A DNA stretch of 64,000 nucleotides from Carnegiea gigantea (lineage: Eukaryota > Streptophyta > Magnoliopsida > Caryophyllales > Cactaceae), in contig JAKOGI010000178.1 of assembly GCA_029747015.1 (NCBI GenBank), forward strand, positions 376,569 through 440,568. Reading direction: 5' to 3'. Made by a program: the position numbers and the translations under genes. Shown here piece by piece: positions 1-12,179 of this stretch. The stretch's first letter is position 1. Each line of letters starts with the position of its first letter. The notes beneath the pieces were generated by a model, which worked only from the letters and a program-made list of their open reading frames with translations, searched no databases and was not told where the DNA came from.

Positions 1-1327
1 TATCAGCCTAAACAATAGCCATACAGACGTTTAATTGAGCTATAAATGACTAAATTCCCTAAGGTTTGTATTAGATCATCTGACTTCACTAAAGCGAACT
101 GAATAACATTAGCAGCACCAAAACAATGAACATTAAAGAGATTAAATGCATTAAACCTGCAATAAGTAAGTAAAACTACAAAAGTAAAATCACACCTGCT
201 ACTTGAGTGAATTCCATGGTCACCATCCCAAATCAAATAAGAATCAAATGAATAAAATTGGAACTCAACCAATTCAAACCAACCTCCATGAATGGAGGTT
301 CAAGCTTATTTTTTTTCTCGCATCCAAAACCCAGAAACACGACATAATAGGGGAGGGGGATTCCATCAATCATCATCCATTATCATCATTCTATCAAATT
401 CAACCATTAATCGAACCCAACAATTGAAAGCAAACCGAGTAAGACCGAACCTGCTCTGCTTCAAAATAGGGGAAGCCGCAATAGGGGAGAGGGGGTGCGA
501 AATTTGCCAAGCAAAAGTCCCAGATAGCTCATTACAAGCTGAAATTCATCAGACCTACTTCAAATCAACTCAACAAAGCTAGATTATATGAAATTAAGGC
601 TAGTGAACGAATCTAAAATTTGAAAGCAAAAATAGATGAAACTAAACAAAAGCCCTAAATTACTAATTATTGGAATTAAAACCAAGAACAGCCTCAAATT
701 AAATCTAAAAACTAAAACCCAAATCTAGATTATCCCTAATTGATTTTTGAATGCGTTGAAATCCTTCGACATGTACCCAAACCCAACTCCATCACAACTA
801 TTCGATTGGGGGTAGTTGTGGATGGTGGAGATGAGGGACAGCGATGAGATGTGCTAGCAGCTGCTGGAGCGTCAATGGTGGTGGTGTTGTGTGCTGATGG
901 TGAGATAAAGAGAGATCGAAGAGAGGGAAAGGAGATGAGATGAAGATTGAAGAAGAAAGAGGAGGGGGTGGTCGGGTTTCTGGGTTCTCATAACCGAAAT
1001 GGAGGAGAGAGAAAAGGAGATTAAGGGGGGTAAATTTGGGTCACGTGCCGTGCACCCCGGCTAGGGGGTTTTTCGATTTAATTCTCTTTTTTTTTTCCTT
1101 CATGGGCTGAAAAATGTTGGGCCTAGCAATTCGGATCGGCTTGAGTCAAGTCGGCCCAGTTCTTCATTTCCAGCATTTTTCATTCTTTCTTCATATTTTT
1201 CTATAATTATTTTCATTTTATTCAATACCTACAAAACAAAATCAAATCAAATAAAAACCTTAAAAATACGATTATAATGAGCATAAAATATGTGTAAAAG
1301 TAACTTTAAAATAGCACATTTTTAGCA
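1..1327 (-). repeat. 3' LTR (left copy) of the gag-only element
   Basis: Near-identical to 5279-6607 with scattered substitutions and small indels, for example in the T-run near 308. On the minus strand it starts TGCTAAAAATG. The other end falls about 2 bases before the window. It contains CT/GA-rich blocks near 900-1020. Confidence 0.88.
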
Positions 1328-1347
1328 TGAACAAATACCCCCACACC
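1328..1347 (-). promoter_or_regulatory. Polypurine tract of the gag-only element
   Basis: On the minus strand this reads GGTGTGGGGGTATTTG directly before the LTR start, preceded by a TCGAGGACGAGC-like stretch typical of plant Gypsy 3' ends. It would prime plus-strand DNA synthesis and it fixes the orientation. Confidence 0.65.
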
Positions 1348-3375
1348 ATGATTTTGCTCGTCCTCGAGTAAAATAAACTAACTAGAAGAAAATGAAAGAT
1401 AAGACGAAGAAAATCCTAATTCACTGTCGTATGAATCACAGCTGCATTTAGCGTAAGCAACAAGCCCTTTAAACCCCTCGGCCTCCCAAGTGGACGAGTG
1501 AGGTCTCTAAGTGTTTTCAAGCTAAATACCCACAAAATTTATTTCAAAAATAAAAGAAAATCTTTTTGGTTTTTCCCTTAAAACTAATATGTAAAGAACT
1601 TGGGAAAGATATGCATACATTCTCATCAGCTACATCATCCATGTAACCAAGTTATTGACCTGTATATATACAGAATGTACTTCAAAGCCCTCTACCTCCT
1701 AAATGATATCAGAGCACTAATTTTTCTTCCCATTTGAACGTTAAGGTTTTGAATCCAACCTGGTGCTCGTGTGCAAATGTATCATCATCCCAGGGCTTAG
1801 ATTTACCAGAATTAGACTCAATTTCACTTGGCTGATACAACTACATTATTATCATACTAACTTTGGAAGTAAGCTTTTCTAGTAGCAATATTACCTCAAA
1901 TGGTAACACCCAATAGCACATGTATCAAAAGGTAATGCCCAGTAGTGCATGCCTTAAAGGAATACTTGTCATTTCAAATTTGTTCCATCTCTTTTTCTTT
2001 TCTTTCATTTTCTTCTTTATTCATAATACACTGTTCTTCAAAAAAAAATTTTCAAAGTAATCTTGTCACAAGCTAATGTGAGAATCATTCATGGAAACCT
2101 AAGACCTAAAGATAATGAGGAAGAAATAAACAAAGACTGGATTACACAATCTATAATGAACAAATGGTAGAATTAGGGCTTAGAATATCACATTGAGGTG
2201 GAAGACCTATCATACACATCCTACGTATATATACAAGCTAAGAACCAAAGTACAGGGAATTCAAGCTAATCAGACAGAGTACAAACATTCCTAAAAACAA
2301 AACCAAAATCAAATCTTTTTGGATTTTTCAAAAATTTTTCAAAAATGGGCACCTCAGCCCCACACCAAAACTTCACAATGTCCTCATTGTGGCAACTAAG
2401 GTGCTGAAAAGCAAGCACATAAGCGATACAATTGCAAAACCAACACAAAACCACAAATATATGCAAACTAGAACGCCATCAAAATCAAAACCATAACCAA
2501 AAACCAAACAAAACCAAATACACACATATTTACAGAAGCTAAAACAAAATCACAAAAGAAAAATAAAAACAAAATTCTCTAAAACAAGCCAAACCTCAAA
2601 ATAACCAAAATCAAAACCAAACTAAAACAAAACAAAACCCAAACACAAAAATCAAAAAGAAAAATAAAAGCCAAAACCTAAAAGAAAACAAACATAATCA
2701 CCCAAAATAAAAATAGAACAAGACCAAGGGGCTATAAAACTAAGAATAAACAAAACAAAATAAGACTCAAAAGAAAAGAAACAAACACAAAACCAAAACA
2801 CACCGACTAAGACACTAAAAAGGAAATAAAAACAAAAGATTAAAGAAAGACTAGCAAAAGAAACAAACAAATGGAAACATGAAAATAATCCTAGATATCT
2901 ATAAGTAACAAGTATTCACGAAATAAAAATACAACCAAGGGTGATCATACCCCACATGGCTCAACATATCCCAAATTTCTCCTCAAGATTAATCACCGTG
3001 TGTTCAAAATCCTAAATATTCACAACTAAGTGCGAAAAGAAAGAAAAGAAATGAAAAAGAGAAGAAGGGAGGGTGGAACGATCATCCCAGGTTAGATACA
3101 GGTTGTACCCAAACTATGCCTCACAAAAATGATGCAACATGAAGCTTATGGAGCGTCAGCCACTCCATATTAAGCTGAAAACTATTACTCAAATCAAACC
3201 TCATCAAAGCACGTAGCAGCTTATCAAATAACGAAGCCCAACTCGCAATAATATAGCAACAGTGAAAAGCAGAGACTTGGAACCAGAAAGAGTACATCCA
3301 CATAGCCAATAAAGCACAGGTAAGGGCCCGTTTCAGCTTATCAAACAGTTGGGCCCAATCAAAAAGGAAATGAAC
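1348..3375 (-). other. 3' untranslated interior of the gag-only element, no gene
   Basis: No credible coding sequence on either strand. Between about 2480 and 2900 the plus strand is almost devoid of G and T and is built from AAACAAAACC-like words. Open frames here on the minus strand are compositional artefacts rich in Phe, Leu and Cys. Confidence 0.6.
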
Positions 3376-4816
3376 TTACTCAGAACAAGCCATTATTGAG
3401 GTCATTGGCCCAGAAATTATATCACCATGAACGCACAATCTAGGTAAAATAAGGGGTGCAAATTTCACAAGTCTGTTGAGTCCAAAAAGCACAAGGGTCT
3501 GGTCTAAAGCAAAATTCTTAATGGCAATGATCTTAGACTCAACAAATTCAGACTCGCAATATTCAAAAGGAAAGTCAGTTTGGATGGAGTCAAAAGAGAA
3601 GGACTCATAATCAACACAATCACCATCATCAGAACTTCCATGGATACCAAACTCACAAAGAGATTCGTATTCCACATACATAATATTATCTTCTAATTGA
3701 AATAGAAGGTCGGTAATGAAGGGATCAAAAGAGAATGATTCATATTCAACATGAAAACCCACATCAAGACCTTTAGTAACATCAAGCCCATATGGCAAAG
3801 ATTCATATTCTGCATAAAGAATAGCATCATCAAAGTCCAAAATAGTGAGTTCAGTCACCTTATCATACAACTCCTATGAAATATCTGTCGAATCATCTAA
3901 ATCATGAGGCTCAACTTCAAGCGTGATGCTTATTTCTAACTCACTAACAGTATTAGGTTAAACACTCACATCAAATTCATAAAACTCATTCAAAATGGTG
4001 GGTAGATCGATATAAACTAAGATATTTTCAGTGACATCTTTGGGTGAGCTAGTGTAGGGTGCAAGGTCTATTGATAGAGACGTAGAGAGGTTATTCTCTT
4101 ATTCTAGATTAGGCAAACACATGTGTTCATTCAAATCAGGCCTAGAAGAATAAGAGGGTTCAAAATCATCATAAAGACTAATATCAGGTTTAAGGGATCC
4201 TCAAAACTAGCATCAATCTCACTACAGGTGTCCCTATTATGATTAAAACATGGAGAACAAGCAGCAATTCTTGCTTTCATAGTCTCTATCAGTTGATCAG
4301 TCATATCATTAATCTTCTTTTCAAAACTTGCACACATAGCATCAACATAAGCACGAAAGGACAAGTATAAGCATCATGACCAGGAGACTCACAATAGTCG
4401 CACAACACAGGAGGCATATAATAGTCATATGAGTCATAGAAATTCACAAAGTGGTCTGAAGGTTAAGAATTAGCATGAAAATCATACTCTCCATGAGTTG
4501 GGTATCTAAAAGCCTCGTTAGCTTGTTCAAATGCATAGGTTTCCCAAGCTAATTTTTCAAAGAAATCCCAAACCTCATTTTGAGTTTTAGATAATAATTC
4601 TATCAAACCTTTAGGACAAATTGATTCAATATAACTGCTCGACTCAGCATTTAGACCCACAGCAAGGACCTCACAAATTTTCCATTTCAGAAAATTATGA
4701 TTCAGTTGAGCATGATATTCATTAAGCCTTGAAAGATAACTCCAAAAAGCTTCATGCTCATATTGCTGGAAATGAAAAGCTGGCATTTCATTTTTAAAGT
4801 TTTTAAAGTTTTTCAA
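3376..4816 (-). pseudogene. Broken gag-like gene with CCHC zinc knuckle
   Basis: Three minus-strand segments (4816-4463, about 4402-4131 and 3870-3376) read as one protein broken by stops and frameshifts. The first has a gag-like helix-rich region containing EAFWSYLSRLNEYHAQLNHN. The second begins with a CX2CX4HX4C knuckle (CDYCESPGHDAYTC, about 4402-4361); a missing base just after it shifts the frame into RAYVDAMCASFEKK. The third is acidic with a recurring EYES or DYES motif: AEYESL, VEYESF, VEYESL, VDYESF. This layout resembles the gag-only proteins of plant TR-GAG/LARD elements known from memory. A functional product is not expected. The AT-rich leader at 4817-5278 contains no reading frame. 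Confidence 0.72.
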
Positions 4817-4960
4817 TTTTTAAGGGTTTTCAATTTGCAATTTTTTTTGGGTTTTTTGGATTTTCAAAATAATTTTTCGGTTTTCAAGTTTTTCTATTTT
4901 TTTTCAATTTTCACTGTTCAAATTTTTTTTGGATTTTTGAATTTTTTCACAAAATGACTA
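4796..4960. repeat. Low-complexity T-rich tract
   Basis: TTTTCAATTTT, TTTTTGGATTTT and similar words recur. It lies just upstream of the gag-like gene on the minus strand and probably belongs to its A-rich leader. It encodes nothing credible. Confidence 0.7.
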
Positions 4961-5278
4961 AACTAAGCAAATCGATACCAAAATAGAGAAAGTAAGAATC
5001 GATACCAAGATACAGTTACAAAATGACCAAATAAGAAATGACTAAGTAAGTATCAACTAAACAAATCAAATCAACTAAACAAAATGTCTAATAAACTAAA
5101 TTACAATTAATAATGAAATAAACAAAACAAAGCAACACATAAGAAAGGAGCTACGAAAATGAAAGTATGATCGTATCTCATGTCATCGTCCCCGATAGGG
5201 ACGAGGATGAGAATGAGGTCACATTCAACTAAATTATCCTAAACAAAATTTAACTATCCTAAAATAGGCAGAATTATT

Positions 5279-6607
5279 TGTCTCAACCTAAACAATAGCC
5301 ATAAAGACATTTAATTGAGCTATAAATGACTAAATTCCCTAAGGTTTGAATTAGATCATCTGACTTAACTAAAGTGAACTGAATAACATTAGCAGCACCA
5401 AAACAGTGAACATTAAAGAGATTAAATGCATTAAACCTGCAATAAGTAAGTAAAACTACAAAAGTAAAATCACACCTGCTACTTAAGTGAATTCCATGAT
5501 CAACATCCCAAACCAAATAAGAATCAAATGAATAAAATCAGCACTCAACCAATTCAAACCAACCTCCATGAACGGAGGTTCAAGCTCTTTTTTTTTTTCT
5601 CGCATCCAAAACCCAGAAACAGAACATAGTAGGGGTGGGGGATTGCATCAATCATCATCCATTATCATCAATCTATCAAATTCAACCATTAATCGAACCG
5701 AGCAATTTAAAGCAAACTGAGTAAGACCGAACCTACTCTGCTTCGAAACAGGGGAAGTAGCAATAGGGGAAAGGAGGTGCAAATTTTGCCAAGCAAAAAC
5801 CCAGGATAGTTCATTACAAGCTGAAATTCATCAGACCTACTTTAAATCAACTCAACAAAGCTAGATTATACGAAATTGAGGCTAGTGAACGGATCTAAAA
5901 TTCAAAAGCAAAAACAGATGAAACTAAACAAAAACCCTAAAATACTAATTATTGGAATTAAAACCAAGAACAGCCTCAAATTAAACCTAAAAACTAAAAC
6001 CTAAACCTAGATTACATCTAATTGATTTCTGAATGCGCCAAAATCCTTCGATATGTACCCAACCCCAACTCCATCGCAACTATTCGATTAGGGGTAGTCA
6101 TGGGTGGTGGAGATGAGGGACAGCGATGAGGTGTGCTGGCAGCTACTGGAACGTCAATGGTGGTGGTGTTGTGTGCTGATAGCGAGATAGAGAGAGATTG
6201 AAGAGGGAGAAAGGAGATGAGATGAAGATTGAAGAAGAAAGAGAAGGGAGTGGTCGGGTTTCTGGGTTCTCAAAACCAAAATGGAGGAGAGAGAAAACGA
6301 GATTAAGTGGGTAAATTTGGGTCACGTGCCGTGCACACCGGCTAGGGGGTTTTCCGATTTAATTCTCTTTTTTTTTCCTTCATAGGCTGAAAAATGTTGG
6401 GCCTAGCAATTCGGATCGGCTTGAGTCAAGTCGGCCCAGTTTTTCATTTCCACCATTTTTCATTCTTTTTCCGTATTTTTTCATAATTATATTCATTTTA
6501 TTTAATATCTACAAAACAAAACCAAATCAAATAAAAACCTTAAAAATACGATTATAACGAGCATAAAATCGGTGTCAAAGTACCTTAAAAATAGCACATT
6601 TTTAGCA
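5279..6607 (-). repeat. 5' LTR (right copy) of the gag-only element
   Basis: Starts TGTCTCAACC and ends TTTTTAGCA on the plus strand, giving TG...CA termini. It matches the left copy along its whole length. Any promoter for the element should lie here. I could not identify a clear tRNA primer site in the bases just inside it (about 5250-5278). Confidence 0.88.
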
Positions 6608-8011
6608 CAAAAACTATTGTTGTGATTATTATTGCCCCCTTTACTGCAACAATTGCAATTAGAGGAGCCACCCCTTTGATTTGATCTGCCAATAACTGGC
6701 ATTGTAGGGGTCGATAGTGTAGCAATAAAGGCTTAGTGAGTTGAACTATGCTAGCTACGGAAAAAAATAGCATGTTATTCATAGAAAATCAACCTAAACT
6801 GTAAATTATCAAAGGTATCCTTGTAATATTGATGAAGGTATGATAACTAAGGGGAAGTTCGATAGCAACCAACTGAATTGGCTCCAGTTTGGAGAGGGGG
6901 GCAACTGAATGGTAGTTAGCAGGGTCTTAATAATGTATACATAGTGAGCCATCAACTACTTAGTCACCTTAGAAACATTTCAGGCCATATGTTTGAGGTC
7001 CAGAGTCTTTGCTAACCTGGCGATGTTAATTTCAGACTCGTAGACATTCTTATATTATAGATAGCAGGGTAAACTACATGCTTCATTCAAAGTTTCTTAA
7101 ATAGTAGCACAACTCCAAGCTCTAAGTGGCTTATTAACTCAAACCAATAGGAACAGCTGAGTTTATAATTTGACATATAGGTGCAGCAAAGATAACTTGG
7201 GAATTGAACAATAAACCCATCAAACATGCCATATAGCTGATGCACAACACTACATTAAGAAAACTACTCACACCAAGAAAAATAATCATCAATGGAGCAA
7301 AGAAAAACAATGAAATGTATAGTGATATTTAGGTAGGAATGACTAGCATCAAGACAATTGCATATATAGTGATATTTATAATCCAAATTGATGGCAATAA
7401 ATTTGGTAGACTACCATGAGGAGGCAGAGGAATCAAAGCTTTTCCATAAGGAGCGGTTGACTGTATTGCATGGAGCATCATGATAGGTTGAGACCACCTA
7501 GAAAGGGATTGCTAGGAAAATCAGGGGCTCTACACTAAGATACGTAGGAGTTGCTAGCATTAACATAGTTGCATATATATTGATATTTATCACCTAAATT
7601 AATGGCAGTAAATTTGGTAGACTACCAAGAGGAGGTAGAGCAATCAAACATTCCCCATAAGGAGCGGCTGAGTGTATGACATGTGGAATCGTGATAGCCC
7701 GAGACCACCCCCAAAGGCATTACTGCAAAAATAAGGGGCTATAGGCTATGACACATAGGAATTGTTAGCATCGCAACTTGAAATCAAGGGTTAATAGTAA
7801 CGTCAACCACAAGCAGCGATAGACTCACTATAGGTAAAGTAGCCATAATGGAGGTAGAGGCAGTGCAAAGCATAATTCGTCAACCAGAGATGTGATAATG
7901 GTGGCCCTAACCAAAGCCATGGTCGTGTTGACTGAGGAAATAATAGTGCTAACAGAAGACTGCATTATGTTAGGTTACATGTTGTCAAGGTTGTCAACAT
8001 AGGAGATCGAA
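6608..8011. other. Stretch without genes between two elements
   Basis: No coding region or recognisable transposon domain. The only structure I see is a degenerate tandem duplication at about 7320-7770. This may be old decayed repeat or intergenic DNA. Confidence 0.5.
7320..7770. repeat. Tandem duplication, period about 211 bp, two copies plus a stub
   Basis: GACTAGCATC...GCATATATA at about 7341 recurs at about 7552, and GTTAGCATC starts a third partial unit at about 7763. Shared blocks include AAATTTGGTAGACTACCA and CATAAGGAGCGG. The copies differ by many substitutions, so the duplication is old. Confidence 0.8.
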
Positions 8012-8526
8012 GGTGGCGTAATGGCGAGAACCTAATCTATGTTAACTATTTTAGTTGATCTCTAGTTAAATTACGTTGAACACGACACACTTCAATTCAT
8101 TGTTTGAATTCATTATATATTTGTGTGCCTAAAGTGGCTAAGGGGCCTCAAAATATGATTTCATAAATGTTATGTGTTAACTCATTCATCACTTAACAAA
8201 TTATTATAAAAGTATTTGTTAATAAAGAATGGTTAAAAAGCTATGTTATTTTTGGTGAAAGGAATTTATCTAACAATTTCTACAATTTTGTGCTCAAACA
8301 CTTGATTAAGATGAAAATAATAATAACATAAATAAGCACATTAGGCTAATGAATATATACTTATAAAATAAGTTATTAAAATATAAGAGTTAAATTAATA
8401 AATAAAAAAATAAAGAGTTTAGTATTATAAGTATTCACTAGAGTGGAGATAGGCCCAAATATGAGCCAAAAAACATAGTGGCTGGAACAAAGCTTGTGTT
8501 GAGTTAGTAGAGAAAGAGAGGGACGG

Positions 8527-8567
<41 letters not shown>

Positions 8568-9350
8568 GGAGAGAGAGTTAATTTTTCTGGAGAGAAAAAA
8601 AATTTGATTTAGATGAGATTAAGTTAAAGAAGGTCTAGTCTCACGCAAATCCGTGTTTACCTTCTCTCTCTCTCATCCCTTACCTAAGCCGAGTCTTTGT
8701 CTGATATCCTTGTTCAACCCCTTTCATCTGGAGCAGCTGACTACCAGCTGCTTCGGCCATTGGTCTCTCCTTGTGGTCACCGAAGCTTAACCATGCCACC
8801 ACTAATCATCTCCCACTTCACCTTGCCTTGTTTCTTTGGTGATTGAAAGGCAAATCCTAAGTTCCTCCTCATTTGGCCTCATTATTTCCTTCTTGATTTA
8901 GTGAACAATTATGTTTTTTAACATTAGTAAATGTCATTTAGTGTAAATTTGAAGTTTTTTATGATAATGTTAGGGCTTCGAATGTATGGATACTTGTTGG
9001 TGTTCATGGAAATGTAGGTTTTGACTGCGGGTTTATAAAAGTGTGCTCATATAGGATACTTAAGTTGAAATTGATGAAATTGAGTTAAAAGTGTATTATT
9101 TAGTGTGTATTGGATTTTTCTGATAAAGAGTTGAAGAGAAGAAGAAGAGCATGAGGTTAGGGGTGCGCAAAAGGGCGGAAATGGTGTTATGGGAATTCTA
9201 AAATAAATATGCTTGTTCAAAAATTTGAAATTTAGTTAGGGTTCTAGATTGTATTTAATGTGTAACCTATGTGGGATATCAATTAAAAGCAACAGTTAAG
9301 CTTCATCCTTATGTGATGTTTTGTTTTCTTATGTGATGTTACTTTGAACG
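8012..9350 (+). repeat. Left LTR of a Tekay/Del-like Gypsy element (diverged)
   Basis: Collinear with 23690-25060. Shared landmarks in order are a CCTAAT..GTTAACTA start, TGCCTAA.GTGGC...CCTCAAAAT, ATAAAGAATGG, AGGCCCAAA, a GA-rich microsatellite, CCACTTC/ATCATCTC..ACTT, and the AAAGAGTTGAAGAG region near 9126. Divergence is high, with many indels. The ends are approximate. The pol terminus next to the right copy assigns the pair to a plus-strand chromovirus. Confidence 0.7.
8530..8578. repeat. (GA)n microsatellite
   Basis: An almost pure GA run inside the left Tekay-like LTR. The matching place in the right LTR carries a longer TG/GA array. Confidence 0.95.
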
Positions 9351-9412
9351 TAATGTAGTGTAATTAAACTTGCAATGTAATCATAATTATATGGTTTATG
9401 GTAATTATAATT

Positions 9413-9530
9413 GTAAGTGTGGCGTTTTTATCTCACTTGGTTTGATATCCCAACTCCATTCCTGCTGCTTCATAGTTCTTGAACTCAACTGAGTTTCTGC
9501 TCTTTGATTAAGTAAGGCCAGGTACATCAT
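9413..9530 (+). repeat. LTR end fragment in inverted orientation
   Basis: About 118 bases, including TTTGATATCCCAACTCCATT and ending GGCCAGGTACATCA. This is the reverse complement of 13852-13990, the terminal part of the nested Gypsy 5' LTR. It directly abuts the minus-strand integrase relic but points the other way, so it is not the ordinary 3' LTR of that copy. Confidence 0.75.
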
Positions 9531-9539
9531 AATGTTTTA

Positions 9540-9850
9540 ACAAATGAACCCATCTTAATGGTTGCTTGATGCCTAAAGGTAAATCATCGTCTAATTTCCT
9601 TAACAGTCAAGCATACATGCTCTTCGAATATCTTCCAAAATTTGATTCACTCTCTCAATTTCTCCTTTTATCTTGAGGGTAGTACAAGCAAATAAAAGTT
9701 CAATCTAGTTCTAAAGGCTTTCTGCAAGGCTTGCCAAAAACGAGCTGGAAACCTTTTGTCTCTATCAGATATTACGTCCTTTGGTACACAAGTTGCCTAA
9801 TAATTTCTTTAACATACAACTGTGCTGCTCTTTCTACACCTGAAGTATTA
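9540..9850 (-). pseudogene. Integrase core fragment of nested Gypsy element
   Basis: Minus-strand translation in shifting frames gives YVKEIIRQLV, then VPKDVISDRDKRFPARFW and a degraded form of the usual TAFHPQTDGQTERVNQ block. This is the DDE integrase core of plant Ty3/Gypsy pol, including the second catalytic Asp in SDRD. The N-terminal zinc finger and the C-terminus are missing. Several stops and frameshifts make it non-functional. Confidence 0.8.
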
Positions 9851-10930
9851 TGAATTGACACGAGGCGGATAGATTTAGTACGTCTGTATATAATAACCTA
9901 ACTAACATTGTTTTTCAAGGCCGTGAGATGTAATCTTACATCCACTGAGATTGAATCATATTTTCAGGCAGGAATTTCCAATGTCCTCAATTTCCCACTA
10001 GGCATTGATTTTAAACCTTCACCGTCTAACAACTCAAATACTTATGCACATGTTCTACAATTTCTCTTTAATTTTATCCCGCCAAAAGTATAACCTCAAA
10101 TATATATACATTGTTCCTCCTGGTCCATGTAGTAAATTAATTATGTTTATATTAACTAAAAGTTGATATTTGTGGAAAACATCTGAATTTTCGAAGGATA
10201 CAGGAAATAAGCATATTAGAATTTAAAATCACCCTCTCTCCCCCTATAAAATATTTGCTAATGGCCTGGCAATGACGACAATGACCTTCTATTCCACCTA
10301 GGTCTTTTATTATTAGTAATGTTAAATAAATTTTTTTGTTATCACAATCTTAGTGAACAACCCACAAATTTACCAGATTTTTTTGTTGATGGCTATCGCA
10401 TCGATCATTATTTAATTAAGGATCTAAATAAATTTATTTCCCATCTATTATTAAATTAATTATATAAAGCCCTTTTTTCTTTTATTGCTATTTATATCAT
10501 CATCATCATTATCGTCGTCGTAGTCTTCATCATTATTATCATCATTATTATTATTATTATTACTACTACTACTACTACTACTACTACTATTACTACTACT
10601 ACTACTATTTTTATTATTTTCAATCTCATCCTTTGTAAATTAGTTAAGTTAAATAAATGCAACTTATAGGTTTAGATTTTGTTCTAAATATGGTGTACAC
10701 GTTCCTAGAACTAAATTGAGACGATATTCATTTTTAAAATCTTATATGTGAACTATATTTACCATTTAGTTGTTTCGTGTTACAAAGAAATAAGTCATTT
10801 ATAACCCATTAGGGTACATTTCAACCTTTAATTATTATTTGCTTAACATTAAGTCTTGATTTTACCATTAACGACCATACCCTACTATTCCTGCTACCAC
10901 TATTAAAATACTAAGGTAACTTTTAGTTCG
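9851..10930. other. AT-rich stretch interrupting the nested Gypsy pol, no gene
   Basis: Lies between the RNase H and integrase relics, where the end of RNase H and the integrase N-terminus should be, but I see no pol similarity. It probably replaces or interrupts that part. A trinucleotide microsatellite lies at 10495-10610. Confidence 0.5.
10495..10610. repeat. Compound trinucleotide microsatellite (ATC/ATT/ACT)n
   Basis: Runs of ATC, GTC, ATT and then ACT units follow each other directly. Confidence 0.93.
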
Positions 10931-11880
10931 ATGTAAACAACCTTACAATGCAAAGTACTTCCTCTTAGCATCACTTAACTTCTCACTAAAGTATGCTATA
11001 GGCCTCCCCTCCTGGGTCATCATAGCCCCAATTCCAAGCCTAGAAGCATCACACTCTACCTCAAATGCCTTGCTAAAGTTAGGCAGAGCTAGGATAGGAG
11101 CACTTGTGAGTCTTTCTTTGATAGCTTCAAAAGCCTTCTAAGCTTGGGGAGTCCACTTAAACTTCTTGGTTTTGAGCACTTCAGCCACTGATGCCATTAG
11201 GGAGCTAAAATTCTTCATAAACCTCCTATAAAAGGAGGCCAAACCATAAAAGCTTTTAACTTGCTGAATGGAGGTAGTGCTAGCCATTCTCTAATGGCTT
11301 TGACCTTACCTTCATCTACTTGGATTTCCTATGAAGACACAATATAGTCAAGAAACATGACATGTGAAGTAAAGAAATGACACTTCTGAAGATTACTATA
11401 GAGCGTCTCCTGGGCTAGAATTTGGAGCCCTTGATGCAAATGCCGAGTATGTTCTTCTTTAGTATGGCTGTACGCCAGAATCTCATCATAGTATAGGCTT
11501 AAGCACCTAATTCATCAATCCCATAAAAGTGCTAGGAGCATTGGTCAAGCCAAAGCGCACTACTAGCCGCTCATTTAGCCCTCCCTTTGTCTTGAAGGTT
11601 GTTTTCCACTCATCTTCCTCAAAGATCCTTACTTAATGGTGGCCACTTTTGAGATTAATCTTGGAGAAGATTGTAGCACTATATAGCTCATCAAGAAGGT
11701 CCTCTAATATGGGAACAGGGTACCTATACTTGGTGGTGATCTTGTCTGTAGGCCTACTATCCACACACATTCTCATACTCTCATCTTTCTTCGGTAGGAG
11801 CAATGCTAGGACAACACAAGGGCTTAGACTCCCTCTAATCATTTCCTTGGCTAGCAACTCATCCAGCTACCTTTGGATTT
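10931..11880 (-). pseudogene. Reverse transcriptase and RNase H relic of nested Gypsy element
   Basis: On the minus strand, 11857-11633 has an open RT stretch with MRMCVDSRPTDKITTKYRYP and ATIFSKINLKSGHH, the classic plant Gypsy RT motifs A/B region. Downstream comes a shortened catalytic loop (YYDEILAYS near 11490, where YxDDIL is usual). The 5' part of RNase [21 protein letters not shown] then [16 protein letters not shown], follows at about 11070-10940. Stops and deletions are frequent. It would have copied the element RNA into DNA; this copy cannot. Confidence 0.88.
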
Positions 11881-12179
11881 CATTTGTTTCTTAGGGGTTC
11901 ATTCTGTAAGTAGATTTGTTTGGGAGTACTAAACCAAGAAAAAGAACAACCTTGTGCTGAATTAATCTTTTCGGGGCAGACTTAGAGGGATTTCAGTGGG
12001 AAAAACATGCTTATACTCAATTTGAAAGGGCTATAATAAAGGATGGATACTAAAAGCGTAGACTGGGGATCAAGATTCAAGAGGATCAACTCCTGGGCTA
12101 ACTCAAACTCATGTTGTTGGGATCTAAGTAGAGTTGTAAGGAAGGAATCAAGCTATGAAGAATCTTTAGGCTTCTGAAT

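Larger units (their letters stand above)
1..6607 (-). mobile_element. Non-autonomous LTR retrotransposon, gag-like gene only (TR-GAG/LARD type)
   Basis: Two long direct repeats of about 1.33 kb (1-1327 and 5279-6607) flank a 3.95-kb interior. The interior carries only a degraded gag-like gene on the minus strand, and I recognise no protease, reverse transcriptase or integrase. The polypurine-rich tract lies just inside the left repeat, so the element reads leftwards: the right repeat is the 5' LTR and the left one the 3' LTR. The left LTR appears to lack its first 2 bases because the window begins there, so the left target-site copy cannot be seen. Such elements would depend on pol proteins from other retrotransposons. 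The boundaries are well supported; the subclass name is inferred. Confidence 0.85.

Noticed and set aside
2652..2870. Phe/Cys-rich membrane-like small protein
   Set aside because: It arises from A/C-rich low-complexity DNA in the 3' region of an LTR element.
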